The notes under the pieces were generated by a model, which saw only the letters and a list, made by a program, of their open reading frames with translations, was not told the DNA's origin and searched no databases. Of a stretch of 64,000 nt of DNA, positions 8,674 through 18,566 are shown piece after piece; within the stretch, counting starts at the first letter, position 1, and each line of letters starts with the position of its first letter. Source of the stretch: an uncultured Prevotella sp. (GTDB lineage Bacteria > Bacteroidota > Bacteroidia > Bacteroidales > Bacteroidaceae); contig CAKPZJ010000012.1 in the NCBI GenBank assembly GCA_934204655.1, positions 1-64,000 on the forward strand, in the 5' to 3' direction. The position numbers and the translations under genes were made by a program.

Positions 8674-8828
8674 CGCGATAACCTTTGGAGATACAAAGGA
8701 CAACACGTAGGGAATTTATAGCTATCAGCAGCATCATGGTAACTGCCCGCCCCGACCATTTCATTACTGGCGACAGGCTTTTTTGTACGATTTTCAACTT
8801 TAACGACCGCAAACTCAGAAAAATACAC

Positions 8829-8922
8829 TACCTTTGCATAAGATAGGCGGCACCTCGGCCATCTGAGCAAGCTCATGGCGCTCTGTTTGCACTATCTTTG
8901 CATAAGATAGGCGGCACCTCGG
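8829..8922 (+). repeat. Promoter-bearing repeat (type A), two partial tandem copies
   Basis: The 27-base segment beginning CTTTGCATAAGATAGGCGG occurs at 8832-8858 and again at 8896-8922, period 64. Each copy begins with a -7 box (TACCTTTG at 8829, TATCTTTG at 8893). Between them lies CTCGGCCATCTGAGCAAGC followed by TCATGGCGCTC, with the small hairpin GAGC-AA-GCTC. Related copies lie at 8236-8293, 29256-29310 and, inverted, 45899-45959. Confidence 0.75.
8893..8900 (+). promoter_or_regulatory. -7 promoter box of the transporter gene
   Basis: TATCTTTG fits TAnnTTTG and lies 93 nt before the ATG at 8993. It is part of the type-A repeat. A second box, TACCTTTG at 8829, could also be used. No TTTG at the -33 distance is seen for either. 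Confidence 0.55.
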
Positions 8923-8992
8923 GAACCATAACTGGTGCCCGGACAAGACGTGGTGCCATCTTAACCAGGCAAATTAATGTAATCAATAATTT

Positions 8993-10687
8993 ATGGATTG
9001 GCTTTTAAATTTATTTACGCAGCAAGATTCGGTTGCACACATAGCCCTGCTGTTCTCTATCGTCATCGCGATAGGCGTGCTGTTGGGCAAAATCAAAGTA
9101 TGTGGCATCTCCTTGGGCGTAACCTTCGTGCTGTTTGCCGGCATTGTGGCTGGCCACATCGGCTTTACGGCTCCGACGAACATCCTTACCTTCGTCCAGG
9201 ACTTCGGACTTATCCTGTTTGTCTTCATGATAGGTTTGCAGGTGGGGCCGGGCTTCTTTGAGAGTTTCAAGAAAGGCGGCGTAGCGCTCAACCTGCTCTC
9301 CACGGGCACCATACTGCTCAATATCGGTGTGATGTTTGCCTGCTACTTTCTGTTCTTCGACACCAGCAACGTGGTCAACCTGCCCATGATGGTGGGCACA
9401 CTCTATGGTGCCGTAACCAACACCCCTGGATTAGGAGCGGCCAACGAGTCGCTGGCCTCGGTGTTCCCCGACGGTCAGATACCCCCTATCGCGTCGGGCT
9501 ATGCCTGTGCCTACCCTCTGGGAGTACTGAGCATCATCGGCGCCACCATCGCGGTGCGCTATATATGCAAGATTAAGTTAGAAAAGGAAGACGCCCAACT
9601 TCAGGAGTTGGAGAATGAGAATCCACACGAGAAGCCCTTTCAGATGCACCTCAAGGTTAGCAACGCATACCTGGCCGGCAAGAAGCTGCAGCAGATAACT
9701 GAGTTTCTAAACCGTGACATTGTGTGCTCGCGACTGCTTCACGAGGGCGAGATAAGCATCCCCAACAAGAACACGATACTCAGCATGGACGATGAGCTGA
9801 GCATAGTATGTGCCGCGCACGACGCTGAGGCCATACGGGCCTTCATCGGGCCCAACGTGGACACTCCCTTCCCTGAGGACAATGAGAAACAGCCGCTGGT
9901 GTCCAAGCGTATCGTGATAACTAACCCCTCCATGAACGGCAAGACGCTGGGCAAGATGCACTTCTCCAGTGTCTACGGGGTCAACGTTACCCGTATTACC
10001 CGTCAGGGTATGGACCTCTTTGCCAGTCGCCATCACCACTTCCATGTAGGCGACCGCATCATGGTAGTAGGCCCTGAGGACAATGTGAACCGTGTAGCAG
10101 AGCTGATGGGTAACTCGGTAAAACGGCTCGATGCGCCCAACATTGCAACCATATTCATAGGCATTATCGTGGGAATACTGTTCGGCAGCCTGCCCATAGC
10201 CATTCCCGGCATGCCCGTGCCCCTCAAGTTGGGTATAGCGGGCGGCCCGCTCATCATAGCCATCCTGATAGGCCGGTTCGGATACCGCTTCAGACTGGTA
10301 ACCTATACCACCACATCGGCCAACATGATGCTGCGCGAGATAGGACTGGTACTCTTCTTAGCCGCCGTAGGCGTCAAGGCCGGGGCCAGTTTCTGGCACA
10401 CCGTGGTGCAGGGCGACGGACTCAAGTATGTGTACACGGGTTTCCTCATCACCATCATTCCCATCCTGATAATGGGCACCATAGCCCGGCTGAAGTACAA
10501 GTTCAACTACTTTACCATCATGGGTATGTTAGCAGGTACCTATACCGACCCACCCGCACTGGCCTACGCCAACTCGGTATGCTCTAAGGAAGAGCCGTCG
10601 GTGGGCTACTCTACCGTGTACCCGCTGAGTATGTTCCTGCGTATCTTTACGGCACAGCTCATAGTCTTGTTCTGTTGCGGAGCCTAA
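8993..10687 (+). CDS. AspT/YidE/YbjL-family membrane transporter with two RCK_C domains
   Basis: This 564-residue inner-membrane protein belongs to the aspartate:alanine exchanger-like (AAEx) family, secondary transporters of anionic or amino-acid-like substrates. Two hydrophobic halves (about 1-190 and 385-564) carry the family repeats, including GTLYGAVTNTPGLGAANE in the first half and MGMLAGTYTDPPALAYAN in the second. Between them lie two TrkA-C/RCK_C regulatory domains (about 205-285 and 295-370). Length and order are normal for the family. The gene stands alone with a leader of about 85 nt made from the type-A repeat. The substrate is unknown. Confidence 0.9.
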   Translation: MDWLLNLFTQQDSVAHIALLFSIVIAIGVLLGKIKVCGISLGVTFVLFAGIVAGHIGFTAPTNILTFVQDFGLILFVFMIGLQVGPGFFESFKKGGVALNLLSTGTILLNIGVMFACYFLFFDTSNVVNLPMMVGTLYGAVTNTPGLGAANESLASVFPDGQIPPIASGYACAYPLGVLSIIGATIAVRYICKIKLEKEDAQLQELENENPHEKPFQMHLKVSNAYLAGKKLQQITEFLNRDIVCSRLLHEGEISIPNKNTILSMDDELSIVCAAHDAEAIRAFIGPNVDTPFPEDNEKQPLVSKRIVITNPSMNGKTLGKMHFSSVYGVNVTRITRQGMDLFASRHHHFHVGDRIMVVGPEDNVNRVAELMGNSVKRLDAPNIATIFIGIIVGILFGSLPIAIPGMPVPLKLGIAGGPLIIAILIGRFGYRFRLVTYTTTSANMMLREIGLVLFLAAVGVKAGASFWHTVVQGDGLKYVYTGFLITIIPILIMGTIARLKYKFNYFTIMGMLAGTYTDPPALAYANSVCSKEEPSVGYSTVYPLSMFLRIFTAQLIVLFCCGA

Positions 10688-10761
10688 GTGAGCTCCGCAG
10701 ATGCCGTAAAGAGAAATGAGACGATTATCAAGGAGGGCACCATCGTCCTTCTGCCTAAAAT

Positions 10762-10800
10762 AAAAAATGCAGGTCTTTAACCGAAGACCTGCATTTTTTT
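10762..10800. terminator. Bidirectional terminator between convergent genes
   Basis: The stem ATGCAGGTCT / AGACCTGCAT (10767-10776 with 10785-10794) is flanked by A-rich and T-rich runs, so it can work on both strands. The TAA stop of the leftward lipoprotein gene (10777-10779) lies in the hairpin loop. Confidence 0.85.
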
Positions 10801-11568
10801 CTTGCCGTTAGCCGCTATCGTTATCTTGATTTGGAATGACGACGCCGAGTCGGGTATGGCCAGCGAGGCCACAAACTCTATGCCCGCCGCCGTGGCCTGA
10901 TAGTACACGATGTCGCTCAGTACACTCTGCGACAGGTACTGCTGGGGAACCAGTCCTGCGAAATCCCGCTTGCGGAAGTCGCTCGAGAAGAGGCAGGAGG
11001 CCCCATCATACACGCTCAGGTGTACGATATTGTCGTAGTAGATATTGTCGACCGCCACGCCATCGTCGTTATACGACGTCTTGACCACCTTGTAAGTGGT
11101 GGGGTTAACCTGTACGTAGTAGTGATAATGGTTGCTGCCGACAGTGACCACGCTGTCGCGCTTGATGAGCTGACGCTGGTTGAGGGCCACCGTGCGGTGG
11201 TTACCGAAGTAAGACATATCCGACGGGTCGGTACTCTTGACCAGATGTATCTGGTCGCCCGACTGGTTCTCGAAGACAAAGAGATGAGCCGTCTGCTTCA
11301 GTATGTGGTACTTGACCTCCTTGGCACCACACAAGACCAGCGTGTCGTCTACCACCTTGAAGTACACCGGCATGCTGGTGGTATCGGGATAGTAGATGGT
11401 GTCGCCCTTGGCTCTGAAGGCTGCTCCCTCATCGTCATCGTTGAGCCAGATGCCCTGCAACATCTTCTTGGCTGCCGTGTCCTCGGCCGGTGCCGATGCA
11501 GTGCCGGCCTCCTTGCGGCAGGCTGTAAACGCCAGTACCGCAGCAACAAGTATGGCTATCTTTCTCAT
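10777..11568 (-). CDS. Predicted lipoprotein, DUF4738-like
   Basis: This 263-residue protein begins with a lipoprotein signal whose lipobox ends at Cys17 (AFTAC). The rest is beta-rich with no enzymatic motif (GIWLNDDDEGAAFRAKGDTI, YYVQVNPTTYKVVKTSYNDD) and resembles a Bacteroides/Prevotella family that I recall as DUF4738; the assignment is tentative. The start is set at MRKIAIL because it makes an ATGA overlap with the ugd stop, implying translational coupling. Being the last gene of the rfbC-ugd operon hints at, but does not prove, an envelope role. Confidence 0.72.
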   Translation of the reverse strand: MRKIAILVAAVLAFTACRKEAGTASAPAEDTAAKKMLQGIWLNDDDEGAAFRAKGDTIYYPDTTSMPVYFKVVDDTLVLCGAKEVKYHILKQTAHLFVFENQSGDQIHLVKSTDPSDMSYFGNHRTVALNQRQLIKRDSVVTVGSNHYHYYVQVNPTTYKVVKTSYNDDGVAVDNIYYDNIVHLSVYDGASCLFSSDFRKRDFAGLVPQQYLSQSVLSDIVYYQATAAGIEFVASLAIPDSASSFQIKITIAANGKKKMQVFG

Positions 11569-12881
11569 CGTCCTATACAATGGTAGACAAACCCGACAGC
11601 CGCCAGTTCGGCAGGTTCGTAGATGTTGCGGCCATCGAGCACGATACGCCGGTTCATAATTTTTCCCACGATGTCCCAGTTAGGCAGGCGGAACTCCTTC
11701 CACTCGGTGAGGAGCATCAACGCGTCGGCGCCGTTGGCCGCATCGTACATGTCGTGGGTATAGGTAACCGCATCGCCAATACGGCGGCGACACTCGTCCA
11801 TGGCCACAGGGTCGTACACGCGTACCTTGCAGCCGGCATCGAGCAGCCGCTGGATGACAACCAGGGCCGTAGACTCGCGCATGTCGTCGGTTTCGGGCTT
11901 GAAAGCCAGTCCCCACAGGGCCACGGTTATGCCCCGGAGCGCCCCGGCACCCAACAGGTTTCTGAGCTTGTCAAACAGCACGCTCTTCTGCTGCGCGTTG
12001 ACCCGCTCGACGGCCTTGAGCACCTCCATGGAGTACCCGTTGTCATCGGCAGTCTTGATGAGTGCCTTAACGTCCTTGGGGAAACAGCTGCCGCCATACC
12101 CGCAACCTGCATAGAGGAACTTGCGTCCTATGCGAGTATCACTTCCCACGCCCGCGCGTACCATATTAACATCAGCACCCACCCGCTCGCACAGGTTGGC
12201 TATGTCGTTCATAAAGGAGATACGCGTGGCCAGCATAGAGTTAGCTGCGTACTTGGTCATCTCGGCACTGGGAATATCCATGAATATAACGCGGAAGTTA
12301 TTAAGAAGAAATGGCTTGTATAAGCGGGTTAGCATCTCCTTGGCACGGTCGCTCTCGGTGCCCACGACCACCCGGTCGGGACTCATAAAGTCCTTGATGG
12401 CGCTACCCTCCTTCAGAAATTCAGGATTGCTGGCCACGTCAAAGTCTACGCTTACTCCCCGGCGGTCCAGGGCTGCCTGTATCGTGGCGCGCACCTTCTT
12501 GGCCGTCCCCACGGGTACCGTGCTCTTGGTAACCACCACCATATAGTGGTTCAGGTTGTCGCCTATGGTCTGGGCCACCTGCAGCACGTACTTCAGGTCG
12601 GCACTGCCGTCCTCATCGGGGGGCGTGCCAACAGCCGAGAATACTATCTGCTGGTCATTGAGCACATCGGCCAGCGAGGTGGTAAACTTGAGTCTGCCAG
12701 CCTTTACATTCTTGGTAACCAGCTCGTCAAGCCCAGGCTCATAGATGGGTATCTGTCCGGCCTTGAGGCGCTCTATCTTCTTAGCGTCTACATCGACACA
12801 GGTAACGATGGCTCCAGTCTCGGCGAAGCAGGCTCCTGATACCAGACCCACATAGCCTGTCCCTACTATTGCTATATTCAT
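11565..12881 (-). CDS. ugd: UDP-glucose 6-dehydrogenase
   Basis: It oxidises UDP-glucose (or a related UDP-hexose) twice with NAD to give UDP-glucuronate for polysaccharide synthesis in the cytoplasm. The 438-residue protein shows the NAD-binding GTGYVGL (7-13), the STVPVGT segment (120-126), the conserved region SNPEFLKEG, and the catalytic cysteine in GGSCFPKD (Cys266). Length is typical. It overlaps rfbC by one base (TAATG) and the downstream lipoprotein by four bases (ATGA), so all three are one operon. Confidence 0.95.
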   Translation of the reverse strand: MNIAIVGTGYVGLVSGACFAETGAIVTCVDVDAKKIERLKAGQIPIYEPGLDELVTKNVKAGRLKFTTSLADVLNDQQIVFSAVGTPPDEDGSADLKYVLQVAQTIGDNLNHYMVVVTKSTVPVGTAKKVRATIQAALDRRGVSVDFDVASNPEFLKEGSAIKDFMSPDRVVVGTESDRAKEMLTRLYKPFLLNNFRVIFMDIPSAEMTKYAANSMLATRISFMNDIANLCERVGADVNMVRAGVGSDTRIGRKFLYAGCGYGGSCFPKDVKALIKTADDNGYSMEVLKAVERVNAQQKSVLFDKLRNLLGAGALRGITVALWGLAFKPETDDMRESTALVVIQRLLDAGCKVRVYDPVAMDECRRRIGDAVTYTHDMYDAANGADALMLLTEWKEFRLPNWDIVGKIMNRRIVLDGRNIYEPAELAAVGFVYHCIGR

Positions 12882-13429
12882 TATTCAAAAAGTTTAGCTT
12901 CGTTAAATTTCTTGCCCTTCAGGTCCTTGGGGCTGGTAACGACACGGTCGCGGTCGATGGGCCACTGGATGCCAAGGGTGTCATCGTCCCACCGGATGCT
13001 TGCCTCGTGCTGGGGGGCATATACATTATCGACCTTGTAGGTAAAGATGGCCTCGTCGCTCAGCACCAGGAAACCGTGGGCAAAGCCGCGGGGAATGAAG
13101 AGCTGGTTCTTGTTGGCCTCGCTCAGCTCGACCATGACGTGCTGACCAAAGGTAGGCGAGCTCTGACGCAAGTCGACAGCCACGTCGAGTACGCGGCCAC
13201 GGATAACACGTACCAGCTTGGCCTGGGAGTAGTAGCCCTCCTGGTAATGAAGGCCGCGCAGTACGCCATAGCTTGACCGGGACTCGTTGTCCTGGACAAA
13301 GTTGACGTGGCCCACGTGTTTCTCGAACTCGTCCTGCTTCCAGGCTTCAAAGAAGTAGCCGCGGTCGTCGGCAAAGACTTTGGGGCGGATGATATATACG
13401 CCATCGATGGCCGTCTTGATATATTCCAT
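12881..13429 (-). CDS. rfbC: dTDP-4-dehydrorhamnose 3,5-epimerase
   Basis: It catalyses the third step of dTDP-L-rhamnose synthesis, epimerising C3 and C5 of the 4-keto-6-deoxy sugar. The 182-residue cupin protein contains the signature RGLHYQ with catalytic base His61, the FVQDNESRSSYGVLRG segment, and the downstream FIPRGFAHGF and YKVDNVYAP motifs. The other pathway genes are not adjacent: rfbA lies 10 kb away at 23807 and rfbB/rfbD are not in the window. It is first in the leftward operon with ugd. Confidence 0.95.
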   Translation of the reverse strand: MEYIKTAIDGVYIIRPKVFADDRGYFFEAWKQDEFEKHVGHVNFVQDNESRSSYGVLRGLHYQEGYYSQAKLVRVIRGRVLDVAVDLRQSSPTFGQHVMVELSEANKNQLFIPRGFAHGFLVLSDEAIFTYKVDNVYAPQHEASIRWDDDTLGIQWPIDRDRVVTSPKDLKGKKFNEAKLFE

Positions 13430-13506
13430 AGTCGTGTCTGTTGTGTCCTCTTTCCTATATATTATATATGTAACAATAGTGCATGTCAGTATTTATGACA
13501 TTAATG

Positions 13507-13514
13507 CAAAGGTA
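13507..13514 (-). promoter_or_regulatory. -7 promoter box of the rfbC-ugd operon
   Basis: The minus strand reads TACCTTTG. It is 78 nt upstream of the rfbC ATG. A canonical -33 TTTG is not clear at the right distance. Confidence 0.6.
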
Positions 13515-13720
13515 AAGATAAAAAAAGACAATAGTGCATAAATAATGGCTTTTTTTCGGTCTATAAGTTAACAGAAAATAAAAAGAAGAGCATCGCCCTG
13601 AAGCCAGCGACAACCGCCCCGAGCAGGGTGTTTATCGCCCGCCAAACCCAGGTCATGGGGATATTCGTCCCCACGGCAATAAAACCTGTCCAAAAGCATC
13701 TCATTTTCAGATTTTATTAG

Positions 13721-13728
13721 TACTTTTG
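13721..13728 (+). promoter_or_regulatory. -7 promoter box of metF-metH
   Basis: TACTTTTG fits TAnnTTTG; transcription would start near 13735. Any translation start at 13726 is therefore excluded, which favours the ATG at 13777 or 13792. Confidence 0.6.
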
Positions 13729-13791
13729 CTCTTCAAATGGGCTTTTACATTACACTATGCCCACAATTATTCACTAATGACCATCAAGATT

Positions 13792-14748
13792 ATGTCAGAC
13801 ATCAAGGCCAACAGCCAGACAGATACCCCCACATCACTATCGTTCGAGATACTGCCGCCCCTCCGCGGCAAGGGCATGGAGAGTGTGTACAAGACGCTCG
13901 ACAAACTCATCCCTTTCGGGCCCTCTTACATCAATATCACCACCCATCGTGCTGAAACCATTTACAGCGAGGGCGAGGGCGGTATGTATCAGAAGCTCAG
14001 CGTGTGCAACCGACCGGGCACGGTGGCCATAGCAGCCGCCGTCAAGGAGCGCTACAAGGTGCGCACGGTGCCACACATCATCTGCAGCGGTTTCTCGGCT
14101 GCCGAGATAGAGAGCGAGCTTATCGACCTGTCGTACTTGGGTATCACGGACCTGCTGGTGCTACGCGGAGACCGCGCCAAGGAGGACAACCGGTTTATAC
14201 CCACACCTGGCGGGCACAGCCATGCCATCGAACTATGCGAGCAGATTAACGCCTTCAACCGGGGAGAGCTCTTGGGCGGCATACACATGGACGCGCCAAC
14301 CACACCCTTTACCTATGGTGTGGCCGGCTATCCAGAGAAGCACGATGAGGCCATGAACATGGAGGTAGACATAGCCCACCTGAAGGCCAAGGTGGCTGCC
14401 GGAGCCGACCACATCGTGACGCAGATGTTCTTTGACAACGCCAAGTACTTCGACTTCGTCGCCCGCCTGCGCAAGGAGGGCATTACGGTGCCCGTGATAC
14501 CGGGCCTCAAACCACTGACCACCCTGAACCACTGCACCATGCTTCCCCGTACGTTCCACATAGACTTCCCACAAGCGCTGGCCAACGAGTTTGTTCACTG
14601 TAAGTCCAATGACGACGTAAAGGCGCTCGGCATAGAGTGGGCCGTGGCACAGGTGCGCGAGCTGAAGGCTGCGGGGGTGCCCATGGTACACTTCTACACC
14701 ATGAACGCCTCTTACTCTACCTATAATATACTCAAACAGACTTTCTGA
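13792..14748 (+). CDS. metF: Methylenetetrahydrofolate reductase
   Basis: MetF reduces 5,10-methylene-THF to 5-methyl-THF, the methyl donor for methionine synthase. The protein of about 318 residues shows the N-terminal LSFEILPPLRGKG, the ITTHRAE segment, LRGD, and the FAD-site region TQMFFDNAKYFDF characteristic of the family. The ATG at 13792 is preferred because it gives the usual short lead into the SFEILPP strand; 13777 (MTIKI) is possible. It is followed by metH after 3 bp, so the two consecutive enzymes are made together. Confidence 0.93.
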   Translation: MSDIKANSQTDTPTSLSFEILPPLRGKGMESVYKTLDKLIPFGPSYINITTHRAETIYSEGEGGMYQKLSVCNRPGTVAIAAAVKERYKVRTVPHIICSGFSAAEIESELIDLSYLGITDLLVLRGDRAKEDNRFIPTPGGHSHAIELCEQINAFNRGELLGGIHMDAPTTPFTYGVAGYPEKHDEAMNMEVDIAHLKAKVAAGADHIVTQMFFDNAKYFDFVARLRKEGITVPVIPGLKPLTTLNHCTMLPRTFHIDFPQALANEFVHCKSNDDVKALGIEWAVAQVRELKAAGVPMVHFYTMNASYSTYNILKQTF

Positions 14749-14751
14749 ACC

Positions 14752-17700
14752 ATGCCCGATACGTTTACAGCCCTACAGCAGACGCTGCAACACCGCATTA
14801 TGATATTAGACGGTGCCATGGGTACCATGATACAGCGCTACCAGTTGACCGAGGACGACTTCCGCGGTCAGTTCTTTGCTGACTGGCCCGTCAGGCTTCA
14901 TGGCGACAACGACCTGATAAGCATTACGCGGCCGGATGTGCTCCGCCAGATACACCGCGACTATCTGGAGGCCGGGGCTGACATCATCAGCGCCAATACC
15001 TTTAACGCCCAGCGCGTCTCTCAGGCCGACTACAAGACCGAGGACTACATCCGACAGATGAATGAGGCTGCTATACAACTGGCGCGTTCGGAGGCCGACC
15101 GCATGACAGCCATCACCCCAAAGCGCCCGCGTTACGTGGCGGCGTCGATAGGCCCCACCAACCGCACCCTGTCCATGTCGCCCGATGTAGAGAACCCTGC
15201 CTACCGCGCCCTCACCTTCGACCAGCTGTGCGCAGCCTACGAGGAGCAGATGCTGGTACTGAGCAAGGGCGGAGCCGACATTTTCCTGATAGAAACGATA
15301 TTCGACACGCTGAACGCGAAAGCTGCCCTCATGGCCGCGCGCCACGTTAAAGAGATAACGGGCCACCGCATACCCATCATGCTGAGCGTTACCATCGCCG
15401 ACGCATCGGGCCGAACGCTGTCGGGCCAGACGCTCGATGCTTTCTTGGCTTCGGTGCAGCACGATGAGGACATTCTGAGCGTGGGACTCAACTGCTCGTT
15501 CGGTGCAGAGGACATGAGACCCTATCTGAGGGCGCTGGCTGAGCGGGCACCCTACTTTATCAGCGCGCACCCCAACGCGGGACTGCCCGACGAGGAGGGC
15601 AACTATGTAGAGACACCCGCCATGATGGCCCAGGCCATCAGCGCATTTATAGACGACGGCAGCGTAAATATAGTGGGAGGCTGCTGTGGCTCCACGCCCA
15701 CCCATATACGGGCCATTGCCCAGATGGCAGAGGGGCGGGCTGTCCGCCCACGTCCCGAGCAGGGCAAGGTAGACTGGCTGGCCGGCTTGGAGGGTTTCTC
15801 GCCCGTGCCGGGCATGTTCATGAATGTCGGCGAGCGCTGCAACGTGGCCGGCAGCCGCAAGTTCTTACGCCTTATCAACGAGAAACAGTACGATGAGGCG
15901 CTCGGGATAGCCCGCAAGCAGGTACGCGACGGTGCCAGCCTGATAGACGTTAACATGGACGACGGTCTGCTGGACGCCAAGCAGGAGATGACCCACTTTC
16001 TGAACCTCATGGCCAGCGACCCCGAAGTGGCCCGCATCCCCTGGATGATTGACTCGTCGCGTTTCGACGTGATAGAGGCGGCTCTCAAATGTGTACAGGG
16101 CAAGTGTGTGGTCAACTCGATATCCCTGAAAGAGGGCGAAGAGGTCTTTCTGAGTCACGCGCGTACCATTAATCAGTACGGAGCGGCCATGGTGGTCATG
16201 GCGTTTGACGAACAGGGACAGGCCACCACCTATGAGCGCAAGATAGAAATCTGCGGGCGCGCCTACCAGCTTCTTACAGAGCAGGCGGGCGTCAAACCAT
16301 GCGACATCATATTCGACCCCAATGTACTGACCGTAGCCACCGGTATGAAGGAGCACGACAGCTATGGGCTCGACTTCATCCGGGCCACAGGGTGGATCAA
16401 GAAAAATCTGCCAGGGGCCCATGTGAGTGGCGGAGTGAGCAACCTATCGTTCGCGTTCCGCGGCAACAATTTCCTGCGTGAAGCTATGCACGCCGTGTTC
16501 CTCTACCACGGCATGAAGCAGGGCATGGACATGGGCATAGTGAACCCGGCATCTAAGGTGATGTACGGCGACATACCAGCCGACCTGCTTACACTGATAG
16601 AGGATGTTATCCTGTTTAGGCGGGCCGATGCGGCAGAACGGCTGACGGACAAGGCGCAGGAGATATTAGCAGCCAAGAATCAGGAGGCTGCCCAGCCTGT
16701 GGCCAAGACGCAAGTAGACCGCTCTGCCACGCCTGTGGAGGAACGACTGAAGGAGGCCCTACGTATGGGAGACGACGAATTTCTGCAGGCCGACCTCGAG
16801 GAGGCGCTACAGCAATACGCCATGCCTGGCGACATCATCGAGGGCCCGCTCATGCAGGGCATGCAGGTGGTGGGCGACCTCTTCGGAGAGGGTAAAATGT
16901 TTCTGCCACAGGTGGTCAAGTCAGCCCGCACCATGAAGAAGGCCGTCGCCCTGCTTCAGCCGTATCTCGAAAAAGCGCGGCAGAAAGGTGCCAAGAGCAA
17001 CGGAAAGTACTTGGTGGCCACCGTCAAGGGCGATGTACACGACATAGGTAAGAATATAGTAACCGTGGTACTCGGCTGCAACAACTTTGAGGTGATAGAC
17101 CTTGGGGTGATGGTTCCGGCCGAGAAGATAGTACAGGCGGCAATAGAGTCCAAAGCTGACTTCATAGCCCTGAGTGGCCTGATAACGCCATCGCTCGACG
17201 AGATGTGCAACACGGCCCGTGCGCTGGCCGAGGCGGGGATCACCGTACCGCTGCTGGTAGGCGGGGCCACCACATCGCCCCTGCATACGGCGCTAAAGAT
17301 AGCTCCGCTATACAAGGGGCCTGTCTTCCATGTCAAGGATGCCTCTATCAACGCGGTGCTGTCCATGCAACTGATGGGCCCTGAGCGCGACAGGGTGTTG
17401 GCTGACAACGCCCGCGAGCAGGCTGAGCTGGTTAAGAAGCACGAAGCGCAGAAGCGGACCAAGGATATCCTGCAGCAGGCGGCCAACAGCCCTAAGGACA
17501 CCATCAAGGGGTGTCCCTGTGGGCACGACCACGCTGCCCAGGCCGTACACCGGTTACAGATAGACTGGAGCAAGGAGCCGCTGCCCCGCCCGACATACAT
17601 AGGGTATCGCCCGCTGCCACACATAGACATCGCGGAGGTACGGCAGTACATCAACTGGATATATTTCTACAATCTGTGGCGGGTACACAAGGACAGCGCA

Positions 17701-18357
17701 GAGGCTACCAAGGTCAAGGCGGAAGCCGAGGCGCTGCTGGACGACCTCGAGAAGCATCACTACATGCAGGCCCAGGTGGGCTTCTACCCTGCCTACGGAA
17801 CTGACCACAGCATCGTGCTGCCTGGAGCAGTCAAGGGCAAGGACTTAGAGTTGCCCACACCGCGCCAGAAGCATCCGGCCAATCCGGGCGAAGCCTGTCT
17901 GTCGCTATGCGACTACGTGGCCCCACGCCCCTACGAGGACTATGTGGGCGTATTTGCCATCACGGTGTCACCCTCGCTGATAGAGGAGTTAGAGCGGGTC
18001 AAGGCTACGGCCGACGATTACCGCTCTATCTTGCTGCAGGGCGTGTGCGACCGGCTGGCAGAGGCTACGAGCGAGTGGCTTCACCATGAAGTGCGCACCC
18101 GCCTATGGGGTTACGCGCCCGATGAGCACCTCTCGCTCAAGGAGATGGCGCGGGCAGCCTACCAGGGCATACGGCCGGCCGTGGGCTATCCGTCGCTGCC
18201 CGACCAGAGGCTTATCTTCCCGGTCAGCGCGCTGCTCGACTTCAAGGCACTGGGCATCAAACTGACCGAGAACGGGGCCATGTACCCGCAGAGCAGTACC
18301 TGCGGCCTGTACATCAGCAGCCCCCACGCCCGCTACTTTATGATTAGCAAGGACTAA
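14752..18357 (+). CDS. metH: Cobalamin-dependent methionine synthase
   Basis: MetH transfers the methyl group of 5-methyl-THF through cobalamin to homocysteine. The 1201-residue protein is full length with four modules in order. The first is the homocysteine/zinc domain (1 to about 325, zinc cysteines in LNCSFG and GGCCGS). The second is the pterin-binding barrel (about 350-610). The third is the B12 cap and Rossmann module, with DVHDIGK giving the cobalt ligand His763 and SGLITPS after it. The fourth is the AdoMet reactivation domain (about 900-1201, [12 protein letters not shown]). It forms an operon with metF. No cobalamin riboswitch is visible upstream. Confidence 0.97.
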   Translation: MPDTFTALQQTLQHRIMILDGAMGTMIQRYQLTEDDFRGQFFADWPVRLHGDNDLISITRPDVLRQIHRDYLEAGADIISANTFNAQRVSQADYKTEDYIRQMNEAAIQLARSEADRMTAITPKRPRYVAASIGPTNRTLSMSPDVENPAYRALTFDQLCAAYEEQMLVLSKGGADIFLIETIFDTLNAKAALMAARHVKEITGHRIPIMLSVTIADASGRTLSGQTLDAFLASVQHDEDILSVGLNCSFGAEDMRPYLRALAERAPYFISAHPNAGLPDEEGNYVETPAMMAQAISAFIDDGSVNIVGGCCGSTPTHIRAIAQMAEGRAVRPRPEQGKVDWLAGLEGFSPVPGMFMNVGERCNVAGSRKFLRLINEKQYDEALGIARKQVRDGASLIDVNMDDGLLDAKQEMTHFLNLMASDPEVARIPWMIDSSRFDVIEAALKCVQGKCVVNSISLKEGEEVFLSHARTINQYGAAMVVMAFDEQGQATTYERKIEICGRAYQLLTEQAGVKPCDIIFDPNVLTVATGMKEHDSYGLDFIRATGWIKKNLPGAHVSGGVSNLSFAFRGNNFLREAMHAVFLYHGMKQGMDMGIVNPASKVMYGDIPADLLTLIEDVILFRRADAAERLTDKAQEILAAKNQEAAQPVAKTQVDRSATPVEERLKEALRMGDDEFLQADLEEALQQYAMPGDIIEGPLMQGMQVVGDLFGEGKMFLPQVVKSARTMKKAVALLQPYLEKARQKGAKSNGKYLVATVKGDVHDIGKNIVTVVLGCNNFEVIDLGVMVPAEKIVQAAIESKADFIALSGLITPSLDEMCNTARALAEAGITVPLLVGGATTSPLHTALKIAPLYKGPVFHVKDASINAVLSMQLMGPERDRVLADNAREQAELVKKHEAQKRTKDILQQAANSPKDTIKGCPCGHDHAAQAVHRLQIDWSKEPLPRPTYIGYRPLPHIDIAEVRQYINWIYFYNLWRVHKDSAEATKVKAEAEALLDDLEKHHYMQAQVGFYPAYGTDHSIVLPGAVKGKDLELPTPRQKHPANPGEACLSLCDYVAPRPYEDYVGVFAITVSPSLIEELERVKATADDYRSILLQGVCDRLAEATSEWLHHEVRTRLWGYAPDEHLSLKEMARAAYQGIRPAVGYPSLPDQRLIFPVSALLDFKALGIKLTENGAMYPQSSTCGLYISSPHARYFMISKD

Positions 18358-18497
18358 GCACCCCACTGCCCGCGCCCTGGCTCCCACAGGAGGACGGACA
18401 ACGGTCGCGGGCAGTCCCCTATATATAATAAGGTATAGGCAGAGGACCATGCGAACCACGGCAACCACCGCCACGGCAGCCACGACCCTCAGGAGCC

Positions 18498-18548
18498 AAA
18501 AAACAAAATCCTCTCCCGACACAGCAGCCGGGAGAGGATTTTGTTTTT
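18498..18548. terminator. Bidirectional terminator between metH and rny
   Basis: A long stem (AAAACAAAATCCTCTCCCG with its complement CGGGAGAGGATTTTGTTTT) has a short loop around 18520-18528 and is flanked by A and T tracts on the two sides. It lies between two convergent genes and can serve both. Confidence 0.85.
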
Positions 18549-18566
18549 ATATCAACAGCGGGCTGA

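Larger units (their letters stand above)
7721..8828. repeat. Gene-free region of dispersed, degenerate repeats
   Basis: About 1.1 kb contains no credible gene. It holds copies of at least three repeat types that recur in the window: a stretch related to 37141-37280 (for example 7801-7906), the inverted pair of ~90-bp units at 8033-8375, and partial copies of the promoter-bearing repeat (8236-8293). Short open frames here (8093-8353, 8100-8318) fall in repeats and look accidental. The region separates the DUF4840-like gene from the transporter gene. Confidence 0.7.

Noticed and set aside
8832..8922. Tandem repeats considered as a CRISPR array
   Set aside because: There are only two copies, no regular spacer series and no cas genes; the units also occur singly elsewhere.
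13430..13791. Cobalamin or SAM riboswitch upstream of metF-metH
   Set aside because: The -7 box leaves a leader of only about 57 nt; no B12-box or SAM-type fold is visible.
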